DNA of 64,000 bases from Ctena decussata (lineage: Eukaryota; Mollusca; Bivalvia; Lucinida; Lucinidae). Within the stretch, counting starts at the first letter, position 1. Each line of letters opens with the position of its first letter. The notes under the pieces are model-generated. The model made no database searches. It had not been told where the DNA came from and saw nothing but the letters and a program-made list of their open reading frames with translations. This document shows positions 29,402 through 40,633 of the stretch, in pieces. The position numbers were made by a program, and so were the translations under genes. Location of the stretch: the NCBI GenBank assembly GCA_963989385.1, contig OZ022502.1, positions 11,953,001 through 12,017,000 on the forward strand, given 5' to 3'.

Positions 29402-32400
29402 TTTTTAGCTCACCTGAGCCGAAGGCTCAGAGGTGAGCTTATAGGATGGGAGTCGAGCCGTCGTCCGTGCGTGCGTGCGTGCGTGGGTGCGTGGGTGGGT
29501 GGGTGCGTCAACACTTTCAAACATAAATATCTCAGAGACCAGTGGGCCGATCGCAATCAAATTTTATCTGAAGCATCATTTGGGTGGGGGAAAGGCTGCG
29601 TTAGGTTTTGGTGCCGATCAGCTCAGAACTCTGGTTTCCATGGCAACAGATAGCCCCCATAGGGTTATAATGGGGAAAATGGCGTCATCACGTTTTCTCG
29701 ACTGTTTTTGATTAGATCCTTATCATACTTGCAGGTAATGATGACATACACAAGAGCTTGGATGAGTTCGAAATTTGGCCGGATTCCAGCACAGACTACG
29801 GAGTTAGCTGCCCTTGAGCGTTTGAAAAAAATCCCATAGGGTTATAATGGGGAAAATGGCGTCATCACGTTTTCTCAACTGTTTTTGCTTAGATCCTTAT
29901 CATACTTGCAGGTAATGATGACATACATAAGAGCTTGGATGAGTTCGAAATTTGGCCGGATTCGAGCACAGACTACGGAGTAAGCTGCCCTTGAGCGTTT
30001 GAAAAAATCCCATAGTGTTATAATGGAGAAAACAATGTCATCACATATTTTTAGAAAAACTTGGTCATCGCTCTATTGCCTACATTTCTCAACAGATTTT
30101 AAAATTACTTCACACAAATGTAGGGCATGACGATATCTCGAGCAAGTTCGACTTTCAGGATGCTGCGCCCAAGGTCAAGGTCACTGTGGCTATTTTTAGA
30201 AAAACTTTGTCAGCGCTCTAGCACCTTCATTTCTCAGCAGATTTTAAAATAACTTCACACAAATGTAGGGCATGACAATATCCCAAGCAAGTTCGACTTT
30301 CAGGATGCTGCGCCCAAGGTCAAGGTCACTGTGGCTATTTTTAGAAAAACTTTGTCAGCGCTCTAGCACCTTCATTTCTCAGCAGATTTTAAAATAACTT
30401 CACACAAATGTAGGGCATGACAATATCCCAAGCAAGTTCGACTTTCAGGATGCTGCGCCCAAGGTCAAGGTCACTGTGGCTATTTTTAGAAAAACTTTGT
30501 CAGCGCTCTAGCACCTTCATTTCTCAGCAGATTTAAAAATAACATCACACAAATGTAGGGCATGACAATATCCCAAGCAAGTTCGACTTTCAGGATGCTG
30601 CGCCCAAGGTCAAGGTCACTGTGGCTATTTTTAGAAAAACTTTGTCAGCGCTCTAGCACCTTCATTTCTCAGCAGATTTTAAAATTACTTCACACAAATG
30701 TAGGGCATGACAATATCTCAAGCAAGTTCAAATTTCAGGATGCTGCGCCCAAGGTCAAGGTCACTGTGGCTATTTTTAGAAAAACTTTGTCAGCGCTCTA
30801 GCACCTTCATTTCTCAGCAGATTTTAAAATAAATTCACACAAATGTAGGGCATGACAATATCTCAAGCAAGTTTAAATTTCAGGATGCTGCGCCCAAGGT
30901 CAAGGTCACTGTGGCTATTTTTAGAAAAACTTTGTCATGGCTCTAGCACCTACATTTCTCAGCAGATTTTAAAATAACTTCACACAAATGTAGGGCATGA
31001 CAATATCTCAAGCAAGTTCAACTTTCAGGATGCTGCGCCCAAGGTCAAGGTCACTGTGGCTATTTTTAGAAAAACTTTGTCAACGCTCTAGCACCTACAT
31101 TTCTCAGCAGATTTTAAAATAAATTCACTAAAAATGAAGGGCATGACAATATTTCGAGCAAGTTTGACTTTCAGGTGCTGCACCCAAGGTCAAGGTCACT
31201 GTGGCTATTTTAAGAAAAACTTGGTCATCGCTCTAGCGCCTACATTTCTCAACGGATTTTAAATCAACTTCACACAAATGTAGGGCATGACAATATCTCA
31301 AGCAAGTTCAAATTTCAGGATGCTGCGCCCAAGGTCAAGGTCACTGTGGCTATTTTTAGAAAAACTTTGTCAGCGCTCTAGCACCTTCATTTCTCAGCAG
31401 ATTTTAAAATAACTTCACACAAATGTAGGGCATGACAATATCTTAAGCAAGTTTAAATTTCAGGATGCTGCGCCCAAGGTCAAGGTCACTGTGGCTATTT
31501 TTAGAAAAACTTTGTCATGGCTCTAGCACCTACATTTCTCAGCAGATTTTAAAATAACTTCACACAAATGTAGGGCATGACAATATCTCAAGCAAGTTCA
31601 ACTTTCAGGATGCTGCGCCTAAGGTCAAGGTCACTGTGGCTATTTTTAGAAAAACTTTGTCAACGCTCTAGCACCTACATTTCTCAGCAGATTTTAAAAT
31701 AAATTCACTAAAAATGAAGGGCATGACAATATTTCGAGCAAGTTTGACTTTCAGGTGCTGCACCCAAGGTCAAGGTCACTGTGGCTATTTTAAGAAAAAC
31801 TTGGTCATCGCTCTAGCGCCTACATTTCTCAACGGATTTTAAATCAACTTCACACAAATGTAGGGCATGACAATATCTCAAACAAGTTTGACTTCCAGGG
31901 TGCTGCGCCCAAGGTCAAGGTCACTATGGCTATTTTTAGAAAAACTTTGTTAGCGCTCTAGCACCTACATTTCTCAATGGATTTTAAAATAAATTCACAC
32001 AAACGTAGGGCATGACAATATCTCAAGCAAGTTCGACTTTCAGGGTGCTGTGCCCAAGGTCAAGGTCACTGTGGCTATTTTTAGAAAAACTTTGTCATCG
32101 CCCTAGCACCTTCATTTCGCCATGGATTTTGAAATAACTTGACACAAATATAGGGTATGACAATATATCAAGCAAGTTCAACTTTCAGGATGCTGTGCCT
32201 AAGGTCAAGGTCACTGTGGCTATTTTTAGAAAAACTTTGTCATGGCTCTAGCACCTACATTTCTAAACTTTGTCGTCACCCTAGCACCTTCATTTCTCCA
32301 TGGATTTTGAAATAACTTGACACAAATATAGGGTATGACAATATATCAAGCAAGTTCAACTTTCAGGATGCTGTGCCTAAGGTCAAGGTCACTGTGGCTA

Positions 32401-33166
32401 TTTTTAGAAAAACTTTGTCATGGCTCTAGCACCTACATTTCTCAACGGATTTTAAAATAAATTCTCACAAATGTAGGGGATGACAATATCTCGAGCAAGT
32501 TTGACTTTTAGGGTGCTGCAATCAAGGTTTTTGATTAGATCCTTATCATACTTGCAGGTAATGATGACATACATAAGAGCTTGGATGAGTTCGAAATTTG
32601 GCCGGATTCGAGCACAGACTACGGAGTTAGCTGCCCTTGAGCGTTTGAAAAAAATCCCATAGTCTTATAATGGAGAAAACAACGTCATCACATTTTCATT
32701 TTTCATCGGATCCTCTTCATACTTGCAGGTCATGAGGATATGCATAAAAGCTTGGATTATTTAGCATTTCGGCTAGATCCCACCACTGACTATGGAGTAC
32801 CTGCCCTGAGCATCCAAAAAATCAATGTCGCCACTTTTTCTTGGTTTCTACTGATCCGATCCTTTTCAAACTTGCAGATAATGAGGAAATGCATAATATC
32901 TTAAACAAGTTCAAATTTTGGTTAGATCAGGCCAACCACTACGAAGTTAGCTGCCCTCGACTGCTCTGTCTATTGTGCTCTTGATCGGATACTTTTTAAA
33001 CTTGCATATATTAAATGAGGTCATACATAATGTTTTGGATGAGTTTAATTTTCAGCCTGATTGGACCACTGACTGTGGAGTTAGTTGCCCTTGAGCATCT
33101 TAAATATCCCTATAGGTTTACAATGTCTCTCAAGTGAGCAGTTGTTGCCCTTTGGGCTACTTGTTT
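29402..33166 (+). mobile_element. Large non-autonomous element A, copy 1 (3.8 kb)
   Basis: The 5' end has a hairpin AGCTCACCTGAGCC-GAA-GGCTCAGAGGTGAGCT (29407-29439), then TTATAGGATGGGAGTCGAGC and a GTGC/GTGG simple repeat. The 3' end shows CAAGTGAGCA, the hairpin GCCCTTTGGGC and TACTTGTTT. Subterminal GCTCACCTGAG and its inverted form at the 3' end give weak inverted repeats. Most of the interior is a 145-bp minisatellite. No protein of useful length is encoded, so mobilisation would need a partner. A second copy is at 34431-36375. Confidence 0.8.
30035..32525 (+). repeat. 145-bp minisatellite array (about 17 units)
   Basis: CCCAAGGTCAAGGTCACTG recurs at 145-bp spacing (AAGGTC at 30171, 30316, 30461, 30606, 30751, 30896 and onward). 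Two blocks, around 31141 and 31721, share distinctive variants and lie 580 bp apart, a four-unit higher-order repeat. Each unit holds an AGGTCAAGGTCA direct repeat. Confidence 0.95.
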
Positions 33167-33780
33167 TCAAGGTCACAGGAGGTCAAAGAGTGATGAAAAA
33201 TAGCTTGTCTGCACCAAATCTCCTAAAGGAATTAATGGATTATTACTAAACTTACACAGATATATCATATGTGAGATGCCAAAGAACTGATTATATTTTG
33301 GTGACCTTGACCCCATTTTCAAGGTCACAGGAGATCAAAGAGTATTGAAAAATGCCTTGTCTGCACCATATCTCCAGAATGGATCAATGGATTTAAACCA
33401 AACTTGCACAGATGTATCAGTGGGAGATGGCAAAAAAGTGATTAGGTTTTGGTAACCTTGACCCCATTTCCAAGGTCACAGGAGGTCAAAGAATGTTGAA
33501 AAATGGCTTGTTTGCACCATATCTCCTGAATGGATGGATGGATTTAAACCAAACTTGCACAGATGTATCATTGGGAGATGGCAAAGAACTGATCATATTT
33601 TGGTGACCTTGATCCTATTTTCAAGGTCACAGGAGGTCAAAGAATGTTAAAATTTGGCTTGTCTGCACCATATCTCCTGAATGGATAGATGGATTTGAAC
33701 CAAACTATCACAGATACATCACTGGGAGATGGAAAAGAAGTGATTAAATTTTGTGACCTTGACATATTTTTCAAGGTCGC
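33167..33780 (+). repeat. ~151-bp tandem repeat array (about four units)
   Basis: Units start at CAAGGTCACAGGAG near 33168, 33320, 33471, 33622 and 33772. Each contains TTGTCTGCACCATATCTCC and GTGACCTTGACC. The array begins directly after the 3' end of element A copy 1. Confidence 0.9.
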
Positions 33781-33958
33781 AGAAGGTGACTTTGACCCTA
33801 TTTCAGGAGGTCTTAACTTGGCAGCATTTAGGGAAAATGATTCTGCTGGGAAAGTGCCGCTGGGGGGACATCTGTTTTTGTCAAAAAGCATTTCTACATG
33901 TAGTTGGATGATAATTGAGGGATAATTTTTTTTATTTCTCACTGAAACCATATGTTGT

Positions 33959-34008
33959 GACCCCTCTTCTGAACCGTCTCTTTTTGAGACGGTTCAGATG
34001 ACGGGTCA
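33959..34008. repeat. Perfect-stem hairpin
   Basis: CTGAACCGTCTC / GAGACGGTTCAG around TTTTT, with outer GACCC / GGGTC. It resembles a MITE core. Confidence 0.7.
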
Positions 34009-34307
34009 GAATATATGTTTCTACGCAGAATTAACAAAAATTATCCTTAATTATCACCAAATATACTCCCTCTTATCTACAGCTCTGCTTATAGGGAGAT
34101 TTTTTTCTCAGAAATAGAGAACAATCAAATGAAGGATATTCTAAATAACAAATGAGAAGTGCATAGCATGTATAGATAAAGTAGGAAATATTTTAGGTCT
34201 TTACTATCAGATTTCATATGATTTATTACATCTCTTCCAAATAAGGAAACATCACATATGCTTTTATAAAAGTATGCTGTCATGAAATTTTGAACAAATA
34301 AAATATA

Positions 34308-34425
34308 GGGTAGAGTCGGGTAACTTCGTACAGCGGGTAAATTCGGACATACCATTGGAAACAGTGAAAATCCAGATGAGACGGTTCATAATGTGCCGTC
34401 TCATCAGGATTTTCATTGTTTGCCC
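34308..34425. mobile_element. GGGTAGAGTCGGGTAA MITE, left half
   Basis: The left arm and centre match 26167-26380 (AAATTCGGACATACCATTGG, GATGAGACGG), but the right arm is absent. It stops 6 bp before element A copy 2, which may have inserted here. Confidence 0.75.
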
Positions 34426-34430
34426 ACTTA

Positions 34431-36375
34431 TTTTTAGCTCACCTGAGCCGAAGGCTCAGAGGTGAGCTTATAGGATGGGAGTCGAGCCGTTGTCCGTCCG
34501 TGGGTGCGTGGGCGCGTCAACAATTTCAAACATAAATATCTCAGAGACCAGTGGGCCAATCGCAATCAAATTTTATCTGAAGCATCATTTGGGTGGGGGA
34601 AAGGCTGCGTTAGGTTTTGGTGCCGATCAGCTCAGAACTCTGGTTTCCATGGCAACAGATAGCCCCCATAGGGTTATAATGGGGAAAATGGCATCATCAC
34701 GTTTTCTCGACTGTTTTTTTATTAGATCCTTATCATACTTGCAGGTAATGATGACATACACAAGAGCTTGAATGAGTTCAAAATTTGGCCGGATTCAGGC
34801 ACAGACTCCGGAGTTAGCTGCCCTTGAGCGTTTGAAAAAAATCCCATAGGGTTATAATGGGGAAAATGGCGTCATCACGTTTTCTCAACTGTTTTTGCTT
34901 AGATCCTTATCATACTTGCAGGTAATGATGACATACATAAGAGCTTGGATGAGTTTGAAATTTGGCCAGATTCGAGCACAGACTATGGAGTTAGCTGCCC
35001 TTGAGCTTTTGAAAAAAATCCCATAGTCTTATAATGGAGAAAACGTCATCACATATTTTTAGAAAAACTTTGTCATCGCTCTATTGCCTACATTTTTCAA
35101 CGGATTTTAAAATAACTTCACACAAATGTAGGGCATGACAATATCTCAAGCAAGTTCGACTTTAGGATGCTGCGCCCAAGGTCAAGGTCACTGTGGCTAT
35201 ATTTAGAAAAACTTTGTCAGCGCTCTAGCACCTACATTTCTCAGCAGATTTTTAAAATAACTTCACACAAATGAAGGGCATGACAATATCTCGAGCAAGT
35301 TCGACTTTCAGGATGCTGCGCCCAAGGTCAAGGTCACTGTGGCTATTTTTAGAAAAACTTTTTCAGCGCTCTAGCACCTACATTTCTCAATGGATTTTAA
35401 AATATATTCACACAAATGTAGAGCATGACAATATCTCCAGCAAGTTCGACTTTCAGGGTGCTGTGCCCAGGGTCAAGGTCACTGTGGCTATTTTTAGAAA
35501 AACTTTGTTATCGCCCTAGCACCTTCATTTCTCCATGGATTTTGAAATAACTTGTCACAAATATAGGGTATGACAATGTCTCAAGCAAGTTCGACTTTCA
35601 GGATGCTGTGCCTAAGGTCAAGGTCACTTAGAAAAACATTGTCATTGCTTTAGCACCTACATTTCGCAACGGATTCTAAAATAAAATCACACAAATGTAG
35701 GGCATGACAATATCTCGAGCAAGTTTGACTTTCAGGGTTCTGCAATCAAGTTTTTTGATTAGATCCTTATCATACTTGCAGGTAATGATGAGATACATAA
35801 GTTCGGAATTTGGCCGGATTCGAGCACAGACTACGGAGTTAGCTGCCCTTGAGCGTTTGAAAAAAATGCCATAGTCTTATAATGGAGAAAACGTCATCAC
35901 ATTTTCATTTTTCATCGGATCCTCTTCATACTTGCAGGTAATGAGGATATCCATAAAAGCTTGGATTAGTTAGCATTTCGGCTAGATCCCACCGCTGACT
36001 ATGGAGTACCTGCCCTGAGCATCCAAAAAATCAATATCGCCACTTTTTCTTGGTTTCTACTGATCCGATCCTTTTCAAACTTGCAGGTTATGAGGAAATG
36101 CATAATATCTTAAACAAGTGCAAATTTTGGCCAGATCAGGCCAACCACTACGAAGTTAGCTGCCCTTGACAGCTCTGTCTATTGTGCTCTTGATCGGATA
36201 GTTTTTAAACTTGCATATATTAAATGAGGGCATACATAATGTTTCGGATGAGTTTAATTTTCAGCCTGATTGGACCACTGACTGTGGAGTTAGCTGCCCT
36301 TGAGCATCTTAAATATCCCTATAGGTTTACAATGTCTCTCAGGTGAGCAATTGTTGCCCTTTGGGCTACTTGTTT
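34431..36375 (+). mobile_element. Large non-autonomous element A, copy 2 (1.9 kb)
   Basis: It has the same 5' hairpin and the same 3' end (CTCAGGTGAGCA, GCCCTTTGGGC, TACTTGTTT) as copy 1, with high identity in the flanking single-copy parts. The minisatellite is only about five units long (35040-35745). Confidence 0.82.
35040..35745 (+). repeat. 145-bp minisatellite inside element A copy 2
   Basis: About five units of the same family as 30035-32525, with CAAGGTCAAGGTCAC in most; one unit has lost the segment between GGTCACT and TAGAAAAAC. Confidence 0.9.
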
Positions 36376-36462
36376 GTAAAAGTTTCGCTGCTCGAGGAAG
36401 CAAACAGGAAGTCACAAAATTTGTTCCCCTTTGTAAAGAACGACAGAAAAGCAAGATTTATC

Positions 36463-36500
36463 CAAACACCTTAAACAGTGCTAGTGTTTAAGGTGTTTTT
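36463..36500. repeat. Short hairpin followed by a T run
   Basis: AAACACCTTAAACA and TGTTTAAGGTGTTT form a 14-bp stem around a short loop GTGCTAG, followed by TTT. It lies in otherwise unassigned DNA (36376-36759). Confidence 0.75.
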
Positions 36501-36770
36501 TATCATGCTGATGGCATATAAGCCTTACATTTGCTGTAAATTGTCTGTTACAGATTACATTGCGGTTTTAAAAGTTAGCCTTTGGTTGTGGAGACTGACA
36601 TCAAGATTTTGAATTTACAACCCCTTTCAGAGACACGACCATGTGGTATCTGATATGAGAAACTAGCTAGTTCAGCCTGACTCCCACAGTGCTTTACGGA
36701 AAATGAGACCAGAAAACCACTTTCTATGTGTTATTTACGACTCCATTGGTAGGTAATGGCAGACTTATTC

Positions 36771-37247
36771 CGTATCCTGAATCGTGGATATCGGCGAGGA
36801 TATCCGACTGAGTCACGTATCCTGAATCGTAGATGTCGACAAGAATGTCCGATTGAGTCACTGAATCTTGATATCGGCAAGGATGTCCGACTGAGTCACT
36901 CAATCGGACATTCTTGCCGATATCTACGATTCAGGATACAGAATGTCACTCAATCGGACATCCTTGCCAATATCTAGGATTCAGGATACAGAATGTCACT
37001 CAATCGGACATTCTTGCCGATATCTACGATTCAGGATACAGAATGTCACTCAATCGGACATCCTTGCCAATATCTAGGATTCAGGATACAGAATGTCACT
37101 CAATCGGACATCCTTGCCGATATCTACGATTCAGGATACAGAATGTCACTCAATCGGACATCCTTGCCAATATCTAGGATTCAGGATACAGAATGTCACT
37201 CAATCGGACATCCTTGCCAATATCTAGGATTCAGGATACGGAATGGC
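36771..37247. repeat. 50-bp tandem array with an orientation switch
   Basis: From 36901 to 37247, CAATCGGACATYCTTGCCRA recurs every 50 bp for seven units. From 36771 to 36900 the same unit is present about three times on the opposite strand (ATCCTGAATCGT, GTCCGACTGAGTCA). The switch is at about 36893-36905, TCCGACTGAGTCACTCAATC. The 50-bp period means open frames cycle through all three phases, giving a spurious 158-codon ORF. Confidence 0.95.
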
Positions 37248-37734
37248 CGAAGTGTGGCGATTGCCCTGGACTATCAGCATATATGCAATGACAGAAGAAT
37301 AAGACATAACATTATATTTATTTCATTACATGCTTGTATATTAACATGCCATGCTAAACAGACCGCACACAAGAAAAGGGACCATTCAGCTTGTGAAAAC
37401 ACAAAGACTCAGATCAACCTGATAACCCACAAGGTCGTACAAATATCATTATTTCCAATAATTTCCTAAGAATTCGTATTTTTAAAGCAGGTCAGGCCTT
37501 GGATCGGCAGGCTGATTCGTTTCTTCAGTATTCGCACGTGCGGTAGGGTCCGGTTTATTGCGGTACGGCAAAATGAACTAAAGTATTACTCGTACGACTG
37601 TACACTGCTTAGAAATGAATCTTTGAGTTCTTATAAAAACAAAAAGGCTAAAATAAACAACAAAATAAATAGAAACAAAAAGCAAGAAGCAGGAAGCCTA
37701 CAATATATGCGAACAACACAGTCAGTCCAGTTGG
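37248..37734. other. Unassigned intergenic DNA
   Basis: Nothing coding or repetitive that I can support in about 490 bases. Confidence 0.45.
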
Positions 37735-37815
37735 CACGCAACGTTGAAGCAGCACTGAATCAACGTTGACTCAAATGTTGAATCAACGTGGATTCACGTT
37801 GTTTCAACTATTGTT
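37735..37815. repeat. CAACGTTGATTC motif cluster
   Basis: CAACGTTGAAGCAGC, ATCAACGTTGACTC, GTTGAATCAACG and ATTCACGTTGTTTCAAC lie within 80 bp, like 9060-9200. Confidence 0.6.
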
Positions 37816-37854
37816 CGTTTGGGAAGATCACCAAGGTAGCATATAAAAATCTCT

Positions 37855-38098
37855 ATCATATGACGTCGCTGTTATTCATTGGATAACGTCGTGTCATAAA
37901 AATCGTATGACCACACGTGTAATAACACTCTGGCGCGAACACGTAACGTCATTGACAACGTCCGTGTCAAAATTCGTTTTCTTATTGCAATAATGTTCAT
38001 TTTAAAGGCGATAAAATTCCATTTTAAAGGGTCATGTGATAAACAGAATCTTACACTCGTGGTCATTTCATATGAAATGACCACTCGTGTAAGATCCT
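37855..38098 (-). mobile_element. Palindrome-bearing repeat family E, copy 2
   Basis: An inverted homologue of 15519-15840: GGATAACGTCGTGTCATAAA, TATGACCACACGTG, CGTAACGTCATTGACAACG and the terminal palindrome CACTCGTGGTCATTTCATAT with its mirror. It lacks some 80 bp found in copy 1. Confidence 0.7.
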
Positions 38099-38422
38099 CT
38101 ATGTATGAACCTAAAGCCAAACAAAGAGCTTTGTCCTGGTATAGGCTACCCGTACATTAAGAAGTGAAACACGAGCACCCGCGTTCTTTATTCGCCAACA
38201 TCCCACGGATGGCATTAACGTTCAAAACCCAGTACGTTATTCGAAATAAAACATATATTTTACTGAATTCATAAAACACCACTTAAAACTGTCTATCGAA
38301 CCCCTCAATAAAGTCTTTTAAAACCCCAACCAAGCTAATCCTTTAGATTCCTTTCAGTATCACCACCTCCAAGAGAAGTAGACTAAACATCCATGGGTTC
38401 AAGGAAACTGAAAAAGCAGAAT

Positions 38423-38754
38423 CACAGGGTGTAATCGATTCCGCTAATTTTCGCTTCCTGTAGAGACTGTACATCATATTTCGCTTCCGTCGAGACTGTC
38501 CACGATCTCTTGCTTCCTGCCGAGACTTCTGTACTTGATAAATGGCTTCCTGCAGAGACTGTCCGCGTGATTCTGCTTCCTGCCGAGGCTCTCGACAGGA
38601 AGCAGAGTCATGCGGACAGTCTCGGCAGGAAGCCATTTTTCGAGGACAGTAGTCCCTGCAGGAAGCAAGAGTTCGCGAACAGTCTCGGCGGAAGCCAAAT
38701 ATGACGGAAGTCTATGCAGGAAGCGAAAATTGGCGGAATCGATTATACCCTGTG
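38423..38754. mobile_element. Palindromic MITE family P, copy 4
   Basis: Ends CACAGGGTGTAATCGATTCC and TTATACCCTGTG; flanking duplication GAAT (38419-38422 and 38755-38758). Arms as in the other copies. Confidence 0.9.
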
Positions 38755-39207
38755 GAATTAGACGTTTGTGTAGAGTAATACGCAAAGCATACTGATCAAG
38801 TATTTCAGACGGCACCTCTCCTTTCAGCCGGAAATATTTAGTTTTATGTTATGTTTTTTTTTGTTTTTTTTTAAAAACATTAATTTCTTTCAATTTCCTA
38901 ATGCAACAATCCAACAGTTGTCAAAAATTTTCATCGGAAAATAATACTTCAACTTTCTAACCAAGATACACGGCTTTACCGATGTGCATTCTATGACCTT
39001 TTAGGCAACCATATTCAGCATGCTCAGAAACGGCGTAGCCCTTACTTTTATGCGAATTAAACATGGTAAAAGAGTTATCTCTTCTTTCTTTTCTTTCTTT
39101 TTGTTCCTTTTTTTTTTTTGCCTTTGGGAATAAAATTAAATAGATCTATTTTCATTCTTTGTATATTTACTGAAAAGCCTGTATTAAACCATTGGAAGGT
39201 ATATATG
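38755..39207. other. AT-rich DNA with pyrimidine tracts
   Basis: No gene seen. T-rich runs at 38845-38870 and 39088-39118. Confidence 0.45.
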
Positions 39208-39460
39208 TAGTTTACATTCCAATAATTACGTTGAGCCACGCGATCTCACATGACTTTAAATGACGTGAAAATAAATCATGGCTCTCTACAAACTGATTGA
39301 ACGTCGGCGACGTCATTTACCCTGTTCCGCTGTTAGCTTTTACGTGTAGACTACACTGGGTCGCATGCAAAGTGAATGAACGCCGAAGTGTGTGAAGGGG
39401 TTCGTATAAACTTTGATAGTGACACAATGTAGTTTACACTTCTATAAACTACAAAACAAT
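39208..39460 (+). repeat. Repeat family R, copy 1
   Basis: TTCCAATAATTACGTTGAGC, CACATGACTTTAAATGACGT and CGGCGACGTCATTT match, on the opposite strand, 62886-63014. The later GGGGTTCGTATAAACTTTG and CAATGTAGTTTACACTTC match parts of 62548-62760. It lies 39 bp past the donor of exon C of the putative ZP gene. Confidence 0.65.
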
Positions 39461-39498
39461 GTAAAACAACCATTGTACAACATAGTCATAGACATTAC

Positions 39499-39631
39499 CT
39501 GCTTTGCTGTAGAACTGTGGGTAGCCGTTAACCTGAATGGTCGTTTTGGTCGACGTGAATTCTCGTGATCCTGTTTTCGCGGTCTGGTTATTTGAGACAC
39601 TACGCTTCTTCCTCTCGCCACAGCCTTCGTT
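39499..39631 (-). CDS. Putative ZP-domain gene, exon C (post-ZP linker with dibasic site)
   Basis: A 44-codon open segment (start NEGCGERKKRSVSNN, end YPQFYSKA plus one base) sits between an acceptor ...CCTGAACAG at 39632 and a donor GTAATG at 39498. It begins in phase 0, which fits exon D (46947-47115), which ends in phase 0. In ZP proteins the last cysteines of the ZP-C subdomain are followed by a furin-type basic site; here RKKR is at exon residues 7-10, after GCG. The following sequence is Ser/Thr-rich. Exon status is inferred from splice motifs and phase; a spurious ORF is possible. Confidence 0.6.
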
Positions 39632-39655
39632 CTGTTCAGGAATCATGAAAATATA

Positions 39656-39893
39656 TGAGCCACGACACGAGAAAACAAACAATGTGGTTATGCGCCCAGC
39701 GCAGACTCAGATCAGCCTGGGCATCTGCCCAGTTTCATCAGACTCTTCGTTAAGCGCTCAAAAGGTAGCTAAGGGTCTAAGCTACCTCCATACGGACAGC
39801 GAAGACTCTGATCAGACTGGACAGATGCCCAGGCTGATCTGAATCTGCTCTGGGCGCACAACCACATTGTTGGTTTTGTCGTGTCGCGGCTCA
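39656..39893. mobile_element. MITE family B, copy 8
   Basis: A complete 238-bp copy with ends TGAGCCACGACACGAGAAAA and GTCGTGTCGCGGCTCA. It lies 24 bp upstream of the exon C acceptor. Confidence 0.88.
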
Positions 39894-40369
39894 AATGCGT
39901 AAACCTCTAGACAGACAGGAGCATAACCTCTAAAAGTTAAAAAAAATATAACTTGAAGCAGTTATAATTTTTTGAGACAATAGCAAAAGTAACCCTTTTA
40001 AGTTAAAATGTCTTTTTCACCTTCATATTCTGGAGTTATTGTAATTTTTATGGACAGGTGGGTATTTTTCCCCGAAAGTTCTCTTACATAAGTTTATGAT
40101 CAAGCAATAAAACTCTGTACGCATTGTCTAGAAATTGGTACGCGAGGCCTTCTCTGATCAGGAAATTAACTACTTTTTAACTTAAAAAGGTTATTTTTTG
40201 GAGATTGCAAATCTGCCCTTGGCCTATATAATTTCAGACATAACCTAAGTGAGTTATTTTCAGCAGCCTCACTTTGAAATAAGTGGTAAATGGGGTATTT
40301 TATAACTGCTTCAAGTTATATTTTTTTAACTTTTAAATGTCATGCTCCTGGCTGCTAGATGAATCAATC
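39894..40369. mobile_element. Putative foldback element (AGTTATAA / TTATAACT)
   Basis: Near the left, CTAAAAGTTAAAAAAAATATA and AACTTGAAGCAGTTATAA are mirrored near the right by TTATAACTGCTTCAAGTT and TATATTTTTTTAACTTTT. This makes a 430-bp palindromic unit (about 39915-40340). Outer sequence CAGACAGGAGCATAACC faces GTCATGCTCCTGGCTG. Confidence 0.65.
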
Positions 40370-40568
40370 TGAGCACGACAAGATAAAACCAACAAAGTGA
40401 CATGTGCGCCCAGCGAAGATTCAGATCAGCCTGGGCATCCGCTCAGTCTGATCAGAGTTCTTTGCTGTGCGCTTAAAGGGTACAATGTAGCTAAGGGTCT
40501 AAGCTACCTCCATTCGGACAGCAAAGACTCTGATCAGCTAATTAGACTGGGAGAATGCCCAGGCTCAT
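40370..40568. mobile_element. MITE family B, copy 9 (right end missing)
   Basis: The left end TGAGCACGACAAGATAAAAC and centre are present; the right arm stops after AATGCCCAGGCTCA. Confidence 0.8.
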
Positions 40569-40633
40569 AGCCCCCTACAATAGCCCTACACAGGTAGAAA
40601 ATGTTTGCCTTGCGTGTCAATACACTTGCGTAT

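Noticed and set aside
36901..37247. CRISPR-like regular repeat
   Set aside because: Units are directly adjacent without unique spacers, and the genome context is eukaryotic.
36993..37469. 158-codon + strand ORF
   Set aside because: It is produced by the 50-bp tandem array, whose period is not a multiple of three, so the same text is read in all three frames.
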